Below, in pieces: positions 1 through 8,778 of a stretch of DNA of 64,000 bases. Below the pieces are notes generated by a model, which saw nothing but the letters and a program-made list of their open reading frames with translations, was not told the DNA's origin and did not search any database. Source of the DNA: a virus. Position numbers and translations under genes: made by a program. How positions within the stretch are numbered: position 1 is the stretch's first letter; each line of letters begins with the position of its first letter. The stretch spans positions 167,109 to 231,108 of IMG/VR virus record IMGVR_UViG_3300029911_000001; one strand, given 5' to 3'.

Positions 1-1
1 A

Positions 2-184
2 GCCTACCTGCTCCCGGCGAAGGATGCGGTCAACAACGAGCGTATCGCAAACGGCATCGCAGAGGTCTTCCTCGCCAAGCATGTTCGGGCGACTGGATCA
101 TTGGTTCTCGACAGCGCGGTATCTACCGGTAACCCCCGTCAGTTGTCGGTCGGTGCCGGTGTTGGGCTGAAGTTTGTTCTGTAA
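2..184 (+). CDS. C-terminal end of a protein cut by the window edge
   Basis: An open frame enters from the left edge and stops at TAA 182-184, leaving 60 residues. The end alternates small, glycine and hydrophobic residues (SVGAGVGLKFVL), which could be beta-strands of a barrel or virion protein. I do not recognise the family. A strong terminator follows 31 nt later, so this is the last gene of its transcription unit. Confidence 0.6.
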   Translation, partial: AYLLPAKDAVNNERIANGIAEVFLAKHVRATGSLVLDSAVSTGNPRQLSVGAGVGLKFVL

Positions 185-214
185 CTAGAAGACCAGAAAT
201 ACATATCGTGGTTG

Positions 215-247
215 AAACGCTCACCCTTCGGGGTGAGCGTTTTGTTT
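215..247 (+). terminator. Rho-independent terminator
   Basis: A 12-bp perfect stem (215-226 with 231-242) is closed by a TTCG tetraloop and runs into TTTGTTTT. It separates the upstream gene from the HU-like gene. Confidence 0.93.
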
Positions 248-314
248 TGCCATAAATACTGATGAAATCTCACTATCAAACTAATGGTATAAGCAGTCTT
301 TTTGAGGGATTAGA

Positions 315-647
315 ATGGCAAATTCGCGTGTAGGTCGGGAACTATTGGTAGCTCGGGTGCAAAAGACCCTTAACTTATCAACCAAGAAAGAAGCGGAGGA
401 GTTACTTAAGAAGATCATCGTCTGCATTGAAGAGACCTTGATTGACAACCTCGACAACGATAAGTTCTCCATGAAACTAAATAGCTTCGGCAAGTTTAGC
501 ATTCATCATAAACCCGGCATTCTGAGAAATATCCCCTTTACGGGGGAGACAAAGATGACCGAGGACAAACGTAAGGTACGATTTGTGGCACTGGGGAACC
601 TTCGTAGATTAGAGAGGAAAGAGGGTGCCCGGAGTACCTCAGCATAG
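315..647 (+). CDS. HU/IHF-family DNA-binding protein
   Basis: 110 residues, close to the usual 90-100 of HU/IHF. The family pattern is visible: an N-terminal helical part, then SFGKFSIHHK, then the DNA-arm region with RNIPFTGE (HU normally has RNPxTGE), then KVRFVALGNLR. It probably bends or packages phage DNA. It starts a new unit after the terminator at 215-247. Confidence 0.82.
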   Translation: MANSRVGRELLVARVQKTLNLSTKKEAEELLKKIIVCIEETLIDNLDNDKFSMKLNSFGKFSIHHKPGILRNIPFTGETKMTEDKRKVRFVALGNLRRLERKEGARSTSA

Positions 648-679
648 GTTGGGCTATACAAAGAAATGTTTTAAGTATG

Positions 680-715
680 CGGTTCAAACTGTGCTTTACG
701 ACAGTATTAAAACCG
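680..715 (+). promoter_or_regulatory. Promoter with an overlapping hairpin, upstream of the possible SSB gene
   Basis: A -35 box TTCAAA (683-688) and a -10 box TATTAA (705-710) are 16 nt apart, the spacing used by other promoters in this window. The same bases form an imperfect hairpin: CGGTT 680-684 with AACCG 711-715, and ACTGT 688-692 with ACAGT 701-705. This could be an operator. The start codon is about 65 nt further on. Confidence 0.55.
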
Positions 716-780
716 TAGAGCAGTAAAGACACTCGCAAATAATAAACTAATCCACTCGAAACGAAAGGTATCACAGTCAT

Positions 781-1608
781 ATGGCAAAGTTTGATGATGA
801 ACTGGATGTACTTCCTACGTCGAAGCCCACTTCGACCGCCTCCACCGCAGCAGCAACCACCGCCGTCGAAGTTGAAGACGATGGTGAGATTGCAACTCCT
901 ACACCGGCAGCAAAGGCTCAGCACGTTGTGACTGAAACCGATGATGTCGTACAGAGCGTCAAGTTCGGCGACTCGAAGATTATGGCGAAGGGCGACGGGC
1001 TCAATCGCATTCGTGCAGAGAAGGGCAAGGTTGTTCGCTTCGCTCTCCTCAACTTCATCGACCCGTATTCGGCGAAGTCTCACTTCGTTGACACCAAGGA
1101 TAAGAAGGGTACGTTCCTCTGCCTCCCGGCGAAGAAGGATGAGATTCCCTACTGCTGCACCAAGATGGAAGAAGAGGGTATGCTCCACGTTGTCGCCCTC
1201 GCTGTCTTGTACACCAACGCAGACCAGAAGACTGGCAAGTACACCATCGCCGGTCAGCCGATTGAATGGGAAGTCGGTTACGTTGACCTCTCCCGTTCGA
1301 ACTACCGCTCCGTGTCCAATCTCGCACCCGAGGATTCTTCGGTGTTCGACATTGACCTTGTGATGAGCAAGAAGGACAACGGCATCGGCTACGAGTTCGT
1401 GCTCTGCGCGACCAAGGCGAAGTGGAAGCTGAACCCCGCTCTCGCTGAGGAAGTGGAAGAAGCGGCCAAGAAGTACGTCAATGACGGCGGCAAGAAGCTG
1501 AAGAACAAGCTCGGTCGTAGCATCACTCTGAACGAGTGGAAGCTGATGCTTGCTGGTCAGGCCAAGTCCGGCGCGGAAGCCTCTTTGGATGACATCGAGG
1601 ACCTGTAG
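781..1608 (+). CDS. Possible single-stranded DNA-binding protein
   Basis: 275 residues. Residues 1-60 are a Thr/Ala-rich, low-complexity region. A beta-rich core follows (KVVRFALLNF; WEVGYVDLSRSNY). The chain ends in a Lys-rich helix and an acidic tail, ASLDDIEDL. An acidic C-terminus is typical of phage and bacterial SSBs, and recombination genes lie nearby, but no family signature is certain. It has its own promoter and ends just before a strong terminator, so high separate expression is likely. A structural protein is the main alternative. Confidence 0.45.
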   Translation: MAKFDDELDVLPTSKPTSTASTAAATTAVEVEDDGEIATPTPAAKAQHVVTETDDVVQSVKFGDSKIMAKGDGLNRIRAEKGKVVRFALLNFIDPYSAKSHFVDTKDKKGTFLCLPAKKDEIPYCCTKMEEEGMLHVVALAVLYTNADQKTGKYTIAGQPIEWEVGYVDLSRSNYRSVSNLAPEDSSVFDIDLVMSKKDNGIGYEFVLCATKAKWKLNPALAEEVEEAAKKYVNDGGKKLKNKLGRSITLNEWKLMLAGQAKSGAEASLDDIEDL

Positions 1609-1636
1609 TCCCTAAACCTTTTCAACTAACACAGAG

Positions 1637-1660
1637 GGGGAGCCGTTTGGCTCCCCTTTT
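1637..1660 (+). terminator. Rho-independent terminator
   Basis: GGGGAGCC and GGCTCCCC form an 8-bp perfect stem around a GTTT loop, followed by TTTT. It ends the single-gene unit at 781-1608. Confidence 0.9.
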
Positions 1661-1687
1661 GCTATACTCTGTAACTGGAGGCTTCAA

Positions 1688-2215
1688 ATGGAATGGCCTA
1701 AGAATCTACCAGAGTGGGACAAGGCGAACCCCGAGTACGCTCCCAAGCAATACTCCCCATCATCCCGGCCTATGGCGTACCCCGGTGTAGCCATCGGGGT
1801 TATCGTACTCAGTGAAGAGGGATTGGTGCTGCTCGGCAAGCGTAAGGGTGAGCTTGGAACAGGCATGTACTCTCTACCCGGTGGCAAGGTAGACTACGGC
1901 GAGACGCCCATTGCAGCCGCCCTTCGTGAAGTCAGGGAAGAGACCCATCTTGAATTGAAGGACGTACGCTTCACGGGCTTTGTCACCAATGACTACTTCC
2001 CGGAGCAGGGTAAACAATACCTCTGCATGTACTACATGGCGACCGTTGTTGATGAGGGCGACTTGGAGGTTCTGGAGCCCACCAAGGTTGAGTCGTGGGA
2101 CTGGTACTACCCTGATGGACTGCCCCGTCCGATGTGGGCAAACACGGGCAACTTGATTGCGACACTGTGTCGCGGGGACAGGTTTGAAAACCCCGATATT
2201 GGTGAAACTATTTAG
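1688..2215 (+). CDS. Nudix hydrolase
   Basis: 175 residues with an intact Nudix box, GGKVDYGETPIAAALREVRE followed by EETHLEL, so the metal-binding REVREE is present. Such enzymes hydrolyse nucleoside diphosphates linked to another group, for example ADP-ribose, dNTPs or NAD(H). The substrate cannot be read from sequence. A TGGAGG ribosome site lies 5-10 nt before the ATG. Confidence 0.9.
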   Translation: MEWPKNLPEWDKANPEYAPKQYSPSSRPMAYPGVAIGVIVLSEEGLVLLGKRKGELGTGMYSLPGGKVDYGETPIAAALREVREETHLELKDVRFTGFVTNDYFPEQGKQYLCMYYMATVVDEGDLEVLEPTKVESWDWYYPDGLPRPMWANTGNLIATLCRGDRFENPDIGETI

Positions 2216-2288
2216 TAGAGTAGAACGACAACCGACATTGAATAACTATGAGCCCCCTATGTAATAGGGGGTTTAAAGGAGGACGACC

Positions 2289-3038
2289 TTGATAATTTGT
2301 GGGCTGGATTTTGAGACTACTGGGATTCAACCCACTGCCTCCGTTACAGAGGTGGGGCTCGTACTATGGGATACTTCAATATTGGCCCCTGTGAGGATGG
2401 CAGGGTACCTTGTTGACCCCGGTGAAGGGGCTGTATGGGAGCCAGAAACTCAAGAAATTAACAAAATCAACCCCAGCCTTTGTGCGGAGTATGGGACTGA
2501 AAGTCTACGTGCGCTTAAACAGACACTCCTTTGGATTCAACAGGCTGATGTAGTTTGTGCTCACAATGGACGCAACTTTGACAGACTGGTGCTTAAACGG
2601 TGGGCGGAGAAGTATGGACTTGATTGGTTTCCAGACAAGCTGTGGATAGATACCACACAGGATTTGGAAGTCACAGCCCATAGCAGTAAGCGGCTCAACT
2701 ACATGGCAGCGGATAATGGACTTTTGAACCCATTTCCTCACCGCGCCTTATTCGACGTGATGACCATGCTCAAAATTCTTGGGTTCTATCCTCTGGATAA
2801 AGTTATCGAGGCCGCGAGGACTCCCAACATCGCGGTGAAGATTGTCCACGTCCCCTTTGAGAAGAAGGACTGGCCTAAGGCCCACGGGTTTCATGCTTAC
2901 TACGACAAGAAGAAGGACAAGTTCCAGTTTTGGGTGAAGGTGTTCAAGGAGAATAAGTTCGAGGAAGAGTTTGAAGAGGTAAAGGAAGCAGGTTTCGTGC
3001 TGGAGAAGCTACCGGCGATACCTGAAGGCGTCTACTAG
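2289..3038 (+). CDS. DEDD-family 3'-5' exonuclease (DnaQ/RNase T-like)
   Basis: 249 residues, TTG start after a strong AAAGGAGG. The Exo motifs are visible: Exo I GLDFETTG (D7, E9), Exo II AHNGRNFDRL near residue 93, and Exo III with HRALFDVMTM near 152, which fits the DEDDh class. Family members trim 3' ends of DNA or RNA, for proofreading or repair. The C-terminal 80 residues are Lys-rich and of unknown role. Confidence 0.85.
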   Translation: MIICGLDFETTGIQPTASVTEVGLVLWDTSILAPVRMAGYLVDPGEGAVWEPETQEINKINPSLCAEYGTESLRALKQTLLWIQQADVVCAHNGRNFDRLVLKRWAEKYGLDWFPDKLWIDTTQDLEVTAHSSKRLNYMAADNGLLNPFPHRALFDVMTMLKILGFYPLDKVIEAARTPNIAVKIVHVPFEKKDWPKAHGFHAYYDKKKDKFQFWVKVFKENKFEEEFEEVKEAGFVLEKLPAIPEGVY

Positions 3039-3293
3039 ATGACCCTCTTGTTCTTACTCTACTTTGCCCTCTCCTACCCTAACTCCCCACCTACAATTGC
3101 GGTGGACTCCATCGGCATTGATGGCATGACTGCCAAGGTTTCAATTCTAGGTGGTTGCTACGACATGCCCGAAGACCGCAAGGTGTTTATGGGGGATAAC
3201 GGACTGGCCGCTGTGGGAAGTGACTGCTCCGAGGCTTTCACTCTATGGGAGAGTTTACCTGTTCCCAAGCTGTCTCCAATGTACAAAATCTGA
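3039..3293 (+). CDS. Small protein with a hydrophobic N-terminus
   Basis: 84 residues; the ATG directly abuts the previous stop. The first 13 residues (MTLLFLLYFALSY) look like a signal or membrane segment, followed by a polar domain with two Cys. Not recognised. No clear ribosome site, so it may depend on translational coupling. Confidence 0.45.
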   Translation: MTLLFLLYFALSYPNSPPTIAVDSIGIDGMTAKVSILGGCYDMPEDRKVFMGDNGLAAVGSDCSEAFTLWESLPVPKLSPMYKI

Positions 3294-3307
3294 GTATTAC
3301 ACTGTAG

Positions 3308-4195
3308 ATGGCAAAGAACAAAAAAGCAGTAGTTCTCAAAGTACCCGCCCCACTTCCAGAAGTGAAGCAGTGGCTTATCCTTGGCCTCGACCCTTCTATG
3401 AGTCGAACCGGATACGCTCTCATGCGGGTTCGCCGCAAGTTAGAAGATGACGACCCCGGCACCCGAGCTACTTGGCTGTCAGCCGGTTCTGTGAAGCCTG
3501 AAGTAGCCTCCGAGCCCATCTGGCTCCGGGGTAAGATGATGGCCCTCCACCTACGCAACATAGTGGAAGATGCCTCCGCTCAAATCCTGAGCACCGACCC
3601 CACAGCTTGGAACCTGACCCTACGCCCGGAGGCGTTCTGGACAGATGAGAAGAAGGAACCGTCCTTGGGCCTCATCATCAGCATGGAATACCCGACGCCG
3701 ATGAACGACTTCCTCGTGGCGTTGAACCGGATTATCCATCTAGTTTTCTTCGAAACCGATTTGTGGCAGAGGTTTGCCACAGTTCGGGTACTAACTACCA
3801 ATGCGGCTACGCTCAGGTCGTTGATGGGTCTTACTAAAACAGGAGCGAAAAACAAGGGCGAGAACATTGCACGCGCCTACGATTTCATTGACAAAACTGC
3901 ATACCCCAAACTAGATACCGATGCTTGCGATGCTGTGTTGTTAGGTATGATGGCTCGGCACACGGCTTCTATCTTAATGGGGCACGTTGATGAAGTCCCA
4001 GATAAGCATCTTTTGTCCTTATGCAACGCTGCTCAGGAAGTGAAGGGTAAAGGAACCCGTTCCAGAATCATCACTAAGGGGTTACTACATCGTAAGGAGT
4101 ATTTTTACGATTATGTAAAAAACAACTACGTACTCTTAGTTAGAGACGCCAGTAAGGCGTCACAAAGGTGTACGAAGCATGAGTATCAGTTGTAA
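3308..4195 (+). CDS. RuvC-like Holliday junction resolvase
   Basis: 295 residues. RNase H-fold resolvase motifs: LGLDPSMSRTGYAL (catalytic Asp near residue 28), an acidic strand SMEYPTP near 125, and DTDACDAVLLG near 203. It would resolve recombination or replication junctions before packaging and sits in a recombination cluster with UvsX and SbcCD. From about 3720 onward its DNA is more A+T-rich than the first half, next to an HNH gene that overlaps its 3' end by 17 nt. Confidence 0.8.
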   Translation: MAKNKKAVVLKVPAPLPEVKQWLILGLDPSMSRTGYALMRVRRKLEDDDPGTRATWLSAGSVKPEVASEPIWLRGKMMALHLRNIVEDASAQILSTDPTAWNLTLRPEAFWTDEKKEPSLGLIISMEYPTPMNDFLVALNRIIHLVFFETDLWQRFATVRVLTTNAATLRSLMGLTKTGAKNKGENIARAYDFIDKTAYPKLDTDACDAVLLGMMARHTASILMGHVDEVPDKHLLSLCNAAQEVKGKGTRSRIITKGLLHRKEYFYDYVKNNYVLLVRDASKASQRCTKHEYQL

Positions 4196-4772
4196 CCCGC
4201 GTTCGGATTTAGTGTCCCTTGTTGGTAAACGTTATGGGTATCTGGTAGTTGAATCCTATGCTGGAAGTAAGCGGTGGTATTGTGTCTGCGATTGCGGCAA
4301 TAAGAAAACGGTAAGCTCCGGGAACCTTAGACTCAGTGAACGGTTGAATCGAAAATCGTCCTGCGGATGTTTGTGGGGGTATAAGAACCCAGCTAATCGA
4401 AACCGTAGAGTCGTATCTAATGACGAAGCTGCTATTCATTCTATTTGGCTAGAACATCGTCGTAGAGCCCATAAGATAAATGAGGCGTCGGCTCCTTGGA
4501 ATATACCTGAACCTCTATTTACCTCACTTATCACATCCCCTTGTAGGTACTGTGGCGAGATAGGCAGTAACACGCACATTCACACATATAGAAAGGTTGG
4601 AGACACAGGGGAGTTTAGGTATAACGGCCTAGATCGCAGTAACCCCCAAAAAGGGTACACATTGGATAATGTCATCCCGTGTTGTTGGCAGTGCAATAAG
4701 ACTAAAGGCAAGTTGTCTCATGATGATTTCATCAGATACATATGTCGAGTAACTCAACATCTTGGTATTTAG
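4179..4772 (+). CDS. HNH homing endonuclease
   Basis: 197 residues. An N-terminal zinc-binding region (CVCDCGNKK and CGC) precedes an HNH core: CRYCGE, then FRYNGLDRSN, DNVIPCCWQCNKTKG. It closely resembles the protein at 37866-38411 in both halves, so the two are paralogous free-standing mobile nucleases. Each sits at the 3' end of a core gene. A 6-bp hairpin (GACGCC/GGCGTC, 4145-4161) lies upstream of its start. Confidence 0.88.
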   Translation: MSISCNPRSDLVSLVGKRYGYLVVESYAGSKRWYCVCDCGNKKTVSSGNLRLSERLNRKSSCGCLWGYKNPANRNRRVVSNDEAAIHSIWLEHRRRAHKINEASAPWNIPEPLFTSLITSPCRYCGEIGSNTHIHTYRKVGDTGEFRYNGLDRSNPQKGYTLDNVIPCCWQCNKTKGKLSHDDFIRYICRVTQHLGI

Positions 4773-4839
4773 TGTGTAGTACCCCTACACTCCATGACAA
4801 TAGGTCGAAGAGAGTGAAACAGGGTTGGAGGAAAACGCT

Positions 4840-6108
4840 ATGGCTCCCAAGAAGACGGCCACCAAGGCCGCTGCTTCATCCGTACCGTCAGGTCACCCAC
4901 GCAACTGGACACCTGAACAACGCCGGAATGCTTTCAATGCTTCGCGCAAAGAACAGACCGCCAACTACCAAATCCTTGAGTCGGATTTCAAAGAGACTCT
5001 CATCCCCTACAACCACATCGTCCTTGACCATGTTCTCGGTCTCAAGGGTATCGCTCGTCACGGTTCCGTTACTCAGTTCCACGGTGATGAAGGTGCGGGT
5101 AAGACCTCAACCGCTCTGTGCTCTGCTGGTGCCTATCAGAAGAACACAGGTGAGCCGGTAGCCGTGTTCGATTACGAAGGTTCCTCAAGCCCCGCGTTCT
5201 GCGAGTCTTGCGGCATCGACCCCAAGCTCCTCTTCTTCATGCAGCCAGCGTCCATTCAGGATGCCATCATTGAGCACGTTCGCTTGATGGATGAAGTCGG
5301 CGTGCGTCTCTTCGTCAACGACTCGATTCCGTTCATGGACTCGAAGATTGAAAAGAAGCTCATCTACAACAAGAAGGCGTTCAAGGGCAACTACGGCTCC
5401 CATGCCAAGACCATCAGCACCTTCTACAAGATGCTCCGCCCCTACACGCAGGAATTCGATGCATCTCTCATCATGATTAACCAGACCCGCGACCGTATTG
5501 ACGACAGCACGGAAGCAAGCTGGGCTAACAAGTACAGCTACACCAACCGCATCTACACGCTGCCGGGTGGACGTATGGCACGCTTCGCTCCGTCCGTCAT
5601 GGTGGAGTTGACGCTGGAGAAGGCTCTCGCTCCCAAGGCCATCGCTGACATGGAGACGGATGAAATCTTCATCCTCGACGTGTGTGAACCGGGACAGAAG
5701 CTCGACCCGACGATGAACCTTGTGCGTGCTCGTACGCTCAAGAACAAGCCCACGGGTGCTGGCTTCCGCAAGGCAGACATCTACATCCGTCCGGGACATG
5801 GCTGGGATGACACGGTTAGCGTGCTGGCTCTTGCTCGTACGTTGAAGTTCATCACCAACTCTGGTGCCAAGTGGTCTATTGGTGCTCCGGGTGAGGCATT
5901 CGCTACCTACGCCAACAAGGCGGAGGCCATCGAGAACCTCGTCATCAAGCGTGATATGGAAGTTATCGATAAGCTCCGCTCTCTGGTCGTCTCTTCTCTG
6001 GCCGGTAACGAGTCGCTGTTCGCCGCTGAGGTCAGCAAGGAAGAAGTTGATTTCCTTGACGAGTCCAAGGCAGCAACCACCAGCGTTGACTTCGAAGACG
6101 AGGACTAA
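4840..6108 (+). CDS. uvsX: UvsX/RecA-like recombinase
   Basis: 422 residues from ATG 4840, chosen because GGAGG lies 8 nt upstream. Walker A HGDEGAGKTS (about 81-90), Walker B-like VRLFVNDSIPF, and an L2-like part around SLIMINQTRD. It would form filaments on ssDNA and drive strand exchange and recombination-dependent replication. The C-terminal 80 residues are acidic. It is followed by the SbcC N-terminal half. Confidence 0.88.
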   Translation: MAPKKTATKAAASSVPSGHPRNWTPEQRRNAFNASRKEQTANYQILESDFKETLIPYNHIVLDHVLGLKGIARHGSVTQFHGDEGAGKTSTALCSAGAYQKNTGEPVAVFDYEGSSSPAFCESCGIDPKLLFFMQPASIQDAIIEHVRLMDEVGVRLFVNDSIPFMDSKIEKKLIYNKKAFKGNYGSHAKTISTFYKMLRPYTQEFDASLIMINQTRDRIDDSTEASWANKYSYTNRIYTLPGGRMARFAPSVMVELTLEKALAPKAIADMETDEIFILDVCEPGQKLDPTMNLVRARTLKNKPTGAGFRKADIYIRPGHGWDDTVSVLALARTLKFITNSGAKWSIGAPGEAFATYANKAEAIENLVIKRDMEVIDKLRSLVVSSLAGNESLFAAEVSKEEVDFLDESKAATTSVDFEDED

Positions 6109-6135
6109 CTGAGCTAAAAACATCCAAGGGGTTGT

Positions 6136-7458
6136 ATGCGTCTTAGTTGTAAAAACTTTCAATGTTGGTCAGATGTTTCCTTAGACATTGAGGGGTTGGC
6201 CGTACTGGTCGGCCCCTCAAACCATGGCAAGTCCTCACTGTTCCGTTCTCTCAAGGGGGTGTTGCGAAATGACATCCCTGATGAGTATGTGCGTAATGGA
6301 CAGGAGGAGCCGCTCAAGGTCGAACTGGAACTCGATGGTCTCAACATCAAGGCCACTCGCAAACGCAAGGGCTCGACCAAATATGTTCTAACTCCCCTCC
6401 CACACAAGTTCCACATTGGAGACGACACTAAGGTTCTCTACGACAGCGAAGCTGAAGCCACCGCTGCGGCTGAACTGCTCACACCCAAAGGGAAGGTCAA
6501 CCTATACCAGAATAAGTACAGTAGTCTCGGAGGTAAAGTCCCTGACGAGGTAGCCAAGCTGGGCTTTGGCGAAGTGAAGATTGGAGAGTACCTTATTGAC
6601 CCTATCTTCTCCGGCCAGAACAAAGCACAGTTCCTCATCGACCCCGACCGGTGGAAGCCTAGCGAGATAAATGCGGTTCTTGGGGCCTTCAGTAGCACTG
6701 AGAAGTTGGACACCGGAAAGAAGGAAGCCAACCTCCGCATCACTCAGAGGAAGAGTGAGGCAAGTACACTCGCAACTGAGATTCGTTCCGCAGAGGAACG
6801 CAGCGCGAAGCTGTTGGGGATTACCGGTGAGGTTACGCTCATTGCAGAGGTCGTGAACCAGCTAGAGATGGCTATACGTCGGGACGAGGGGTTGGTAGGT
6901 CAGTTAGGTGCCACTCTCAGGCATCAAGCCCGTCTGGAGCCCCTACAGGGCTTCCTAGATGCCTTGTCGTTACCAAACCTAACCGAGATTGAGGCTATGA
7001 CTCAGTTGGTGGTTAATCTGGGGAACGCCGGGGACGCCTTGTCTACCTCCCGGTTCATCACTCGACTGGTAAATAGTTTGGATAGCATCTCCGACATATG
7101 GGCAGAGATTGGACTAAATCTCAAGCAGAGCAACGGGCTGGCTGAGATTACTGTGGAGAAGAAGTACAGTCCTGAAGCCCTCGACGTGGCGGTGCTGGGA
7201 GTTCTCAACAAAGTTGAGGAACAATTCAATGAAGTGAAATCCCTCGCCAGCAGTATTCAATACATGAAGGTCGCTATAGTTGCAGCCAAATCCTACGAGA
7301 ACCTTACTGTGGGGTTACCTGAGTATGAAGCGCACATAGGGATAGCCGATAGCGAGGTTGAAACCATCCGACAGGAACTCGCTGAAGAAGCAGCAGCCGA
7401 AGCAGCCAAAGGCTTGTGCCCAAAGTGTGGGCACGGATTGGAACACGTATGTCAGTAG
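6136..7458 (+). CDS. SbcC/Rad50-like ATPase, N-terminal half with zinc hook
   Basis: 440 residues. N-terminal ATPase lobe with Walker A GPSNHGKSSL near residue 26, a Q-loop-like SGQNKAQFLIDPD near 160, then about 220 residues of mostly helical, coiled-coil-like sequence. It stops just after CPKCGH (Cys 428 and 431), which looks like the CxxC hook at the apex of Rad50. The ABC signature, Walker B and H-loop are missing here but present in the gene at 44565-45221. With SbcD (10474-11466) it would form a DNA-end processing nuclease. Confidence 0.82.
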   Translation: MRLSCKNFQCWSDVSLDIEGLAVLVGPSNHGKSSLFRSLKGVLRNDIPDEYVRNGQEEPLKVELELDGLNIKATRKRKGSTKYVLTPLPHKFHIGDDTKVLYDSEAEATAAAELLTPKGKVNLYQNKYSSLGGKVPDEVAKLGFGEVKIGEYLIDPIFSGQNKAQFLIDPDRWKPSEINAVLGAFSSTEKLDTGKKEANLRITQRKSEASTLATEIRSAEERSAKLLGITGEVTLIAEVVNQLEMAIRRDEGLVGQLGATLRHQARLEPLQGFLDALSLPNLTEIEAMTQLVVNLGNAGDALSTSRFITRLVNSLDSISDIWAEIGLNLKQSNGLAEITVEKKYSPEALDVAVLGVLNKVEEQFNEVKSLASSIQYMKVAIVAAKSYENLTVGLPEYEAHIGIADSEVETIRQELAEEAAAEAAKGLCPKCGHGLEHVCQ

Positions 7459-7643
7459 AACTTTTCGTTCAAACTCGTGATGGGGACTATAACTTCCACC
7501 TTGAGTTGGAAGACAAGATGGCTGCGTACAAGGTCATCGAGTTGATTAGGGAAACTCAAGGCTATTGGTACGGTGGAATGGTGGAATTCAAGGCCAGCCC
7601 TCAACTTATCGTGCCCGGTGGAAGTCCACACCCGAATGTGTAA
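7449..7643 (+). CDS. Small unknown protein overlapping the SbcC N-half stop
   Basis: 64 residues from ATG 7449, which overlaps the previous stop by 10 nt and suggests coupling. Acidic and aromatic, MSVELFVQTRDGDYNF at the start. No recognised domain. Confidence 0.6.
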   Translation: MSVELFVQTRDGDYNFHLELEDKMAAYKVIELIRETQGYWYGGMVEFKASPQLIVPGGSPHPNV

Positions 7644-7686
7644 TTTTTATTCCCTATCACAGAATTAACCGCATGGAGATTCGGTA

Positions 7687-7986
7687 ATGGCAGAACTAAC
7701 CACACAGGAACGGCTCAAGCAAGCACAGGCAAAGGTGCGGTCACTAACCTCAGCCCGAGAGAAGATTATCGGGGACGCTCGTGTTGAAGAGCAGAAGTTG
7801 AAGCAAGCCTACGCCGCCCTCAAGGAACTCGGCATCGATAATCCTGAGGATATGAGTATCAAAGAGCTAAGAGCCTTAGAGGAAGCATCAAGGGCAAAGC
7901 TTGAAGAGTTGCTCGTTGCCATCGAAGAACAGTTGGTAGCGGGTGAAGATTTGATGAAGAAATACAACGCCGTACAGGAGAACTAA
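7687..7986 (+). CDS. Small helical coiled-coil protein, unknown
   Basis: 99 residues, almost entirely charged helix with Ala/Leu/Glu/Lys heptad character; GGAG lies before the ATG. No family recognised. Confidence 0.65.
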   Translation: MAELTTQERLKQAQAKVRSLTSAREKIIGDARVEEQKLKQAYAALKELGIDNPEDMSIKELRALEEASRAKLEELLVAIEEQLVAGEDLMKKYNAVQEN

Positions 7987-7990
7987 CCCT

Positions 7991-8578
7991 ATGGAATTCG
8001 CGCAGATTACTTACACCAAGACTGTCGAAGGTAACTTCGAAGTCTCGCTCATCAACAAGAACACCGTCATCGCCAAAATCCCATTCCCGACCGAGACCCT
8101 CGCCAAGGAATACGTTGACTTGAAGACCAAGCTCAAGGCCAGCACGGACGCCCTCATCGCTGAAGTCACTGCCAACCTCAAGAAGGCTGAAGCAGCCAAG
8201 GTTGAAGCAGCCAAGGTTGAAGCAGCCAAGGTTGACCCGGCTGTGGAAGAGGCTGCTTTTAAGGCTAAGGCCGACGTTGCCGCCGCTAGGGCCAAGGCTG
8301 AAGCTGTCGCCAAGGTTGAAGCAGAGGCCAAGAAGGTCGCAACCGCTGTTGAGGACGAAGCCAAGGTAATCGGCGGCGATGTCAAGGCCGACTTCAAGGC
8401 AGAGGAAGACAAGGTTGAGTCCTTCGTCGCCAACATCAAGGCCAAGGTTGAGAAGCAGCCGACCATCGACACGTCCGCCAAGGTGGCTAAGGAAGGCACC
8501 CCGTGGCAGGAGACTGCCAAGGCTCAGGTTGGTAAGGATACCAACATCGACACGTCCGCCAAGGTTGTGGTCGAGTAA
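7991..8578 (+). CDS. Ala/Lys-rich repetitive coiled-coil protein
   Basis: 195 residues. After a 60-residue head the chain is Ala-Lys-Val-Glu-rich. The unit AKVEA occurs three times in a row, from DNA unit gaagcagccaaggtt near 8189-8233. The motif IDTSAKV is present twice near the C-terminus. Probably a long helical protein; function unknown. Repeat slippage could vary its length. Confidence 0.65.
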   Translation: MEFAQITYTKTVEGNFEVSLINKNTVIAKIPFPTETLAKEYVDLKTKLKASTDALIAEVTANLKKAEAAKVEAAKVEAAKVDPAVEEAAFKAKADVAAARAKAEAVAKVEAEAKKVATAVEDEAKVIGGDVKADFKAEEDKVESFVANIKAKVEKQPTIDTSAKVAKEGTPWQETAKAQVGKDTNIDTSAKVVVE

Positions 8579-8580
8579 GC

Positions 8581-8778
8581 ATGGACGACCAACTCTATCA
8601 ACACTACAAGGGGGGAAAGTACCGTCTCATCGGTGTGGCGACACATACTGAGAACGGTGAGCCCCTTGTAGTGTATGAGTCAATTGAGCACAAATCACTA
8701 TGGGCTCGACCCGCTGCCATCTTCGAAGAATCTGTTGAAGTCGATGGTGTCAGAGTTCCAAGGTTCAGACGCATATGA
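8581..8778 (+). CDS. DUF1653-family protein
   Basis: 65 residues matching the short DUF1653 pattern: YQHYKGGKYRLIGVATH, then EPLVVYES, then WARPAAIF and VDGVRVPRF. The family is widespread in bacteria and phages and has no established function. Its stop overlaps the next ATG. Confidence 0.82.
   Translation: MDDQLYQHYKGGKYRLIGVATHTENGEPLVVYESIEHKSLWARPAAIFEESVEVDGVRVPRFRRI

Noticed and set aside
538-1188. Long minus-strand frame opposite the HU and SSB-like genes
   Set aside because: It is Cys/Gly/Leu-rich low complexity and overlaps two better supported genes; a shadow frame.
5185-6162. 325-codon minus-strand frame opposite uvsX
   Set aside because: It is the antisense of a conserved recombinase gene with biased third positions; composition (Val/Leu/Arg/His-rich) is typical of shadow frames.
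8187-8233. CRISPR-like short repeats
   Set aside because: The three 15-bp copies are contiguous, without spacers, and encode an Ala/Lys repeat in a protein.
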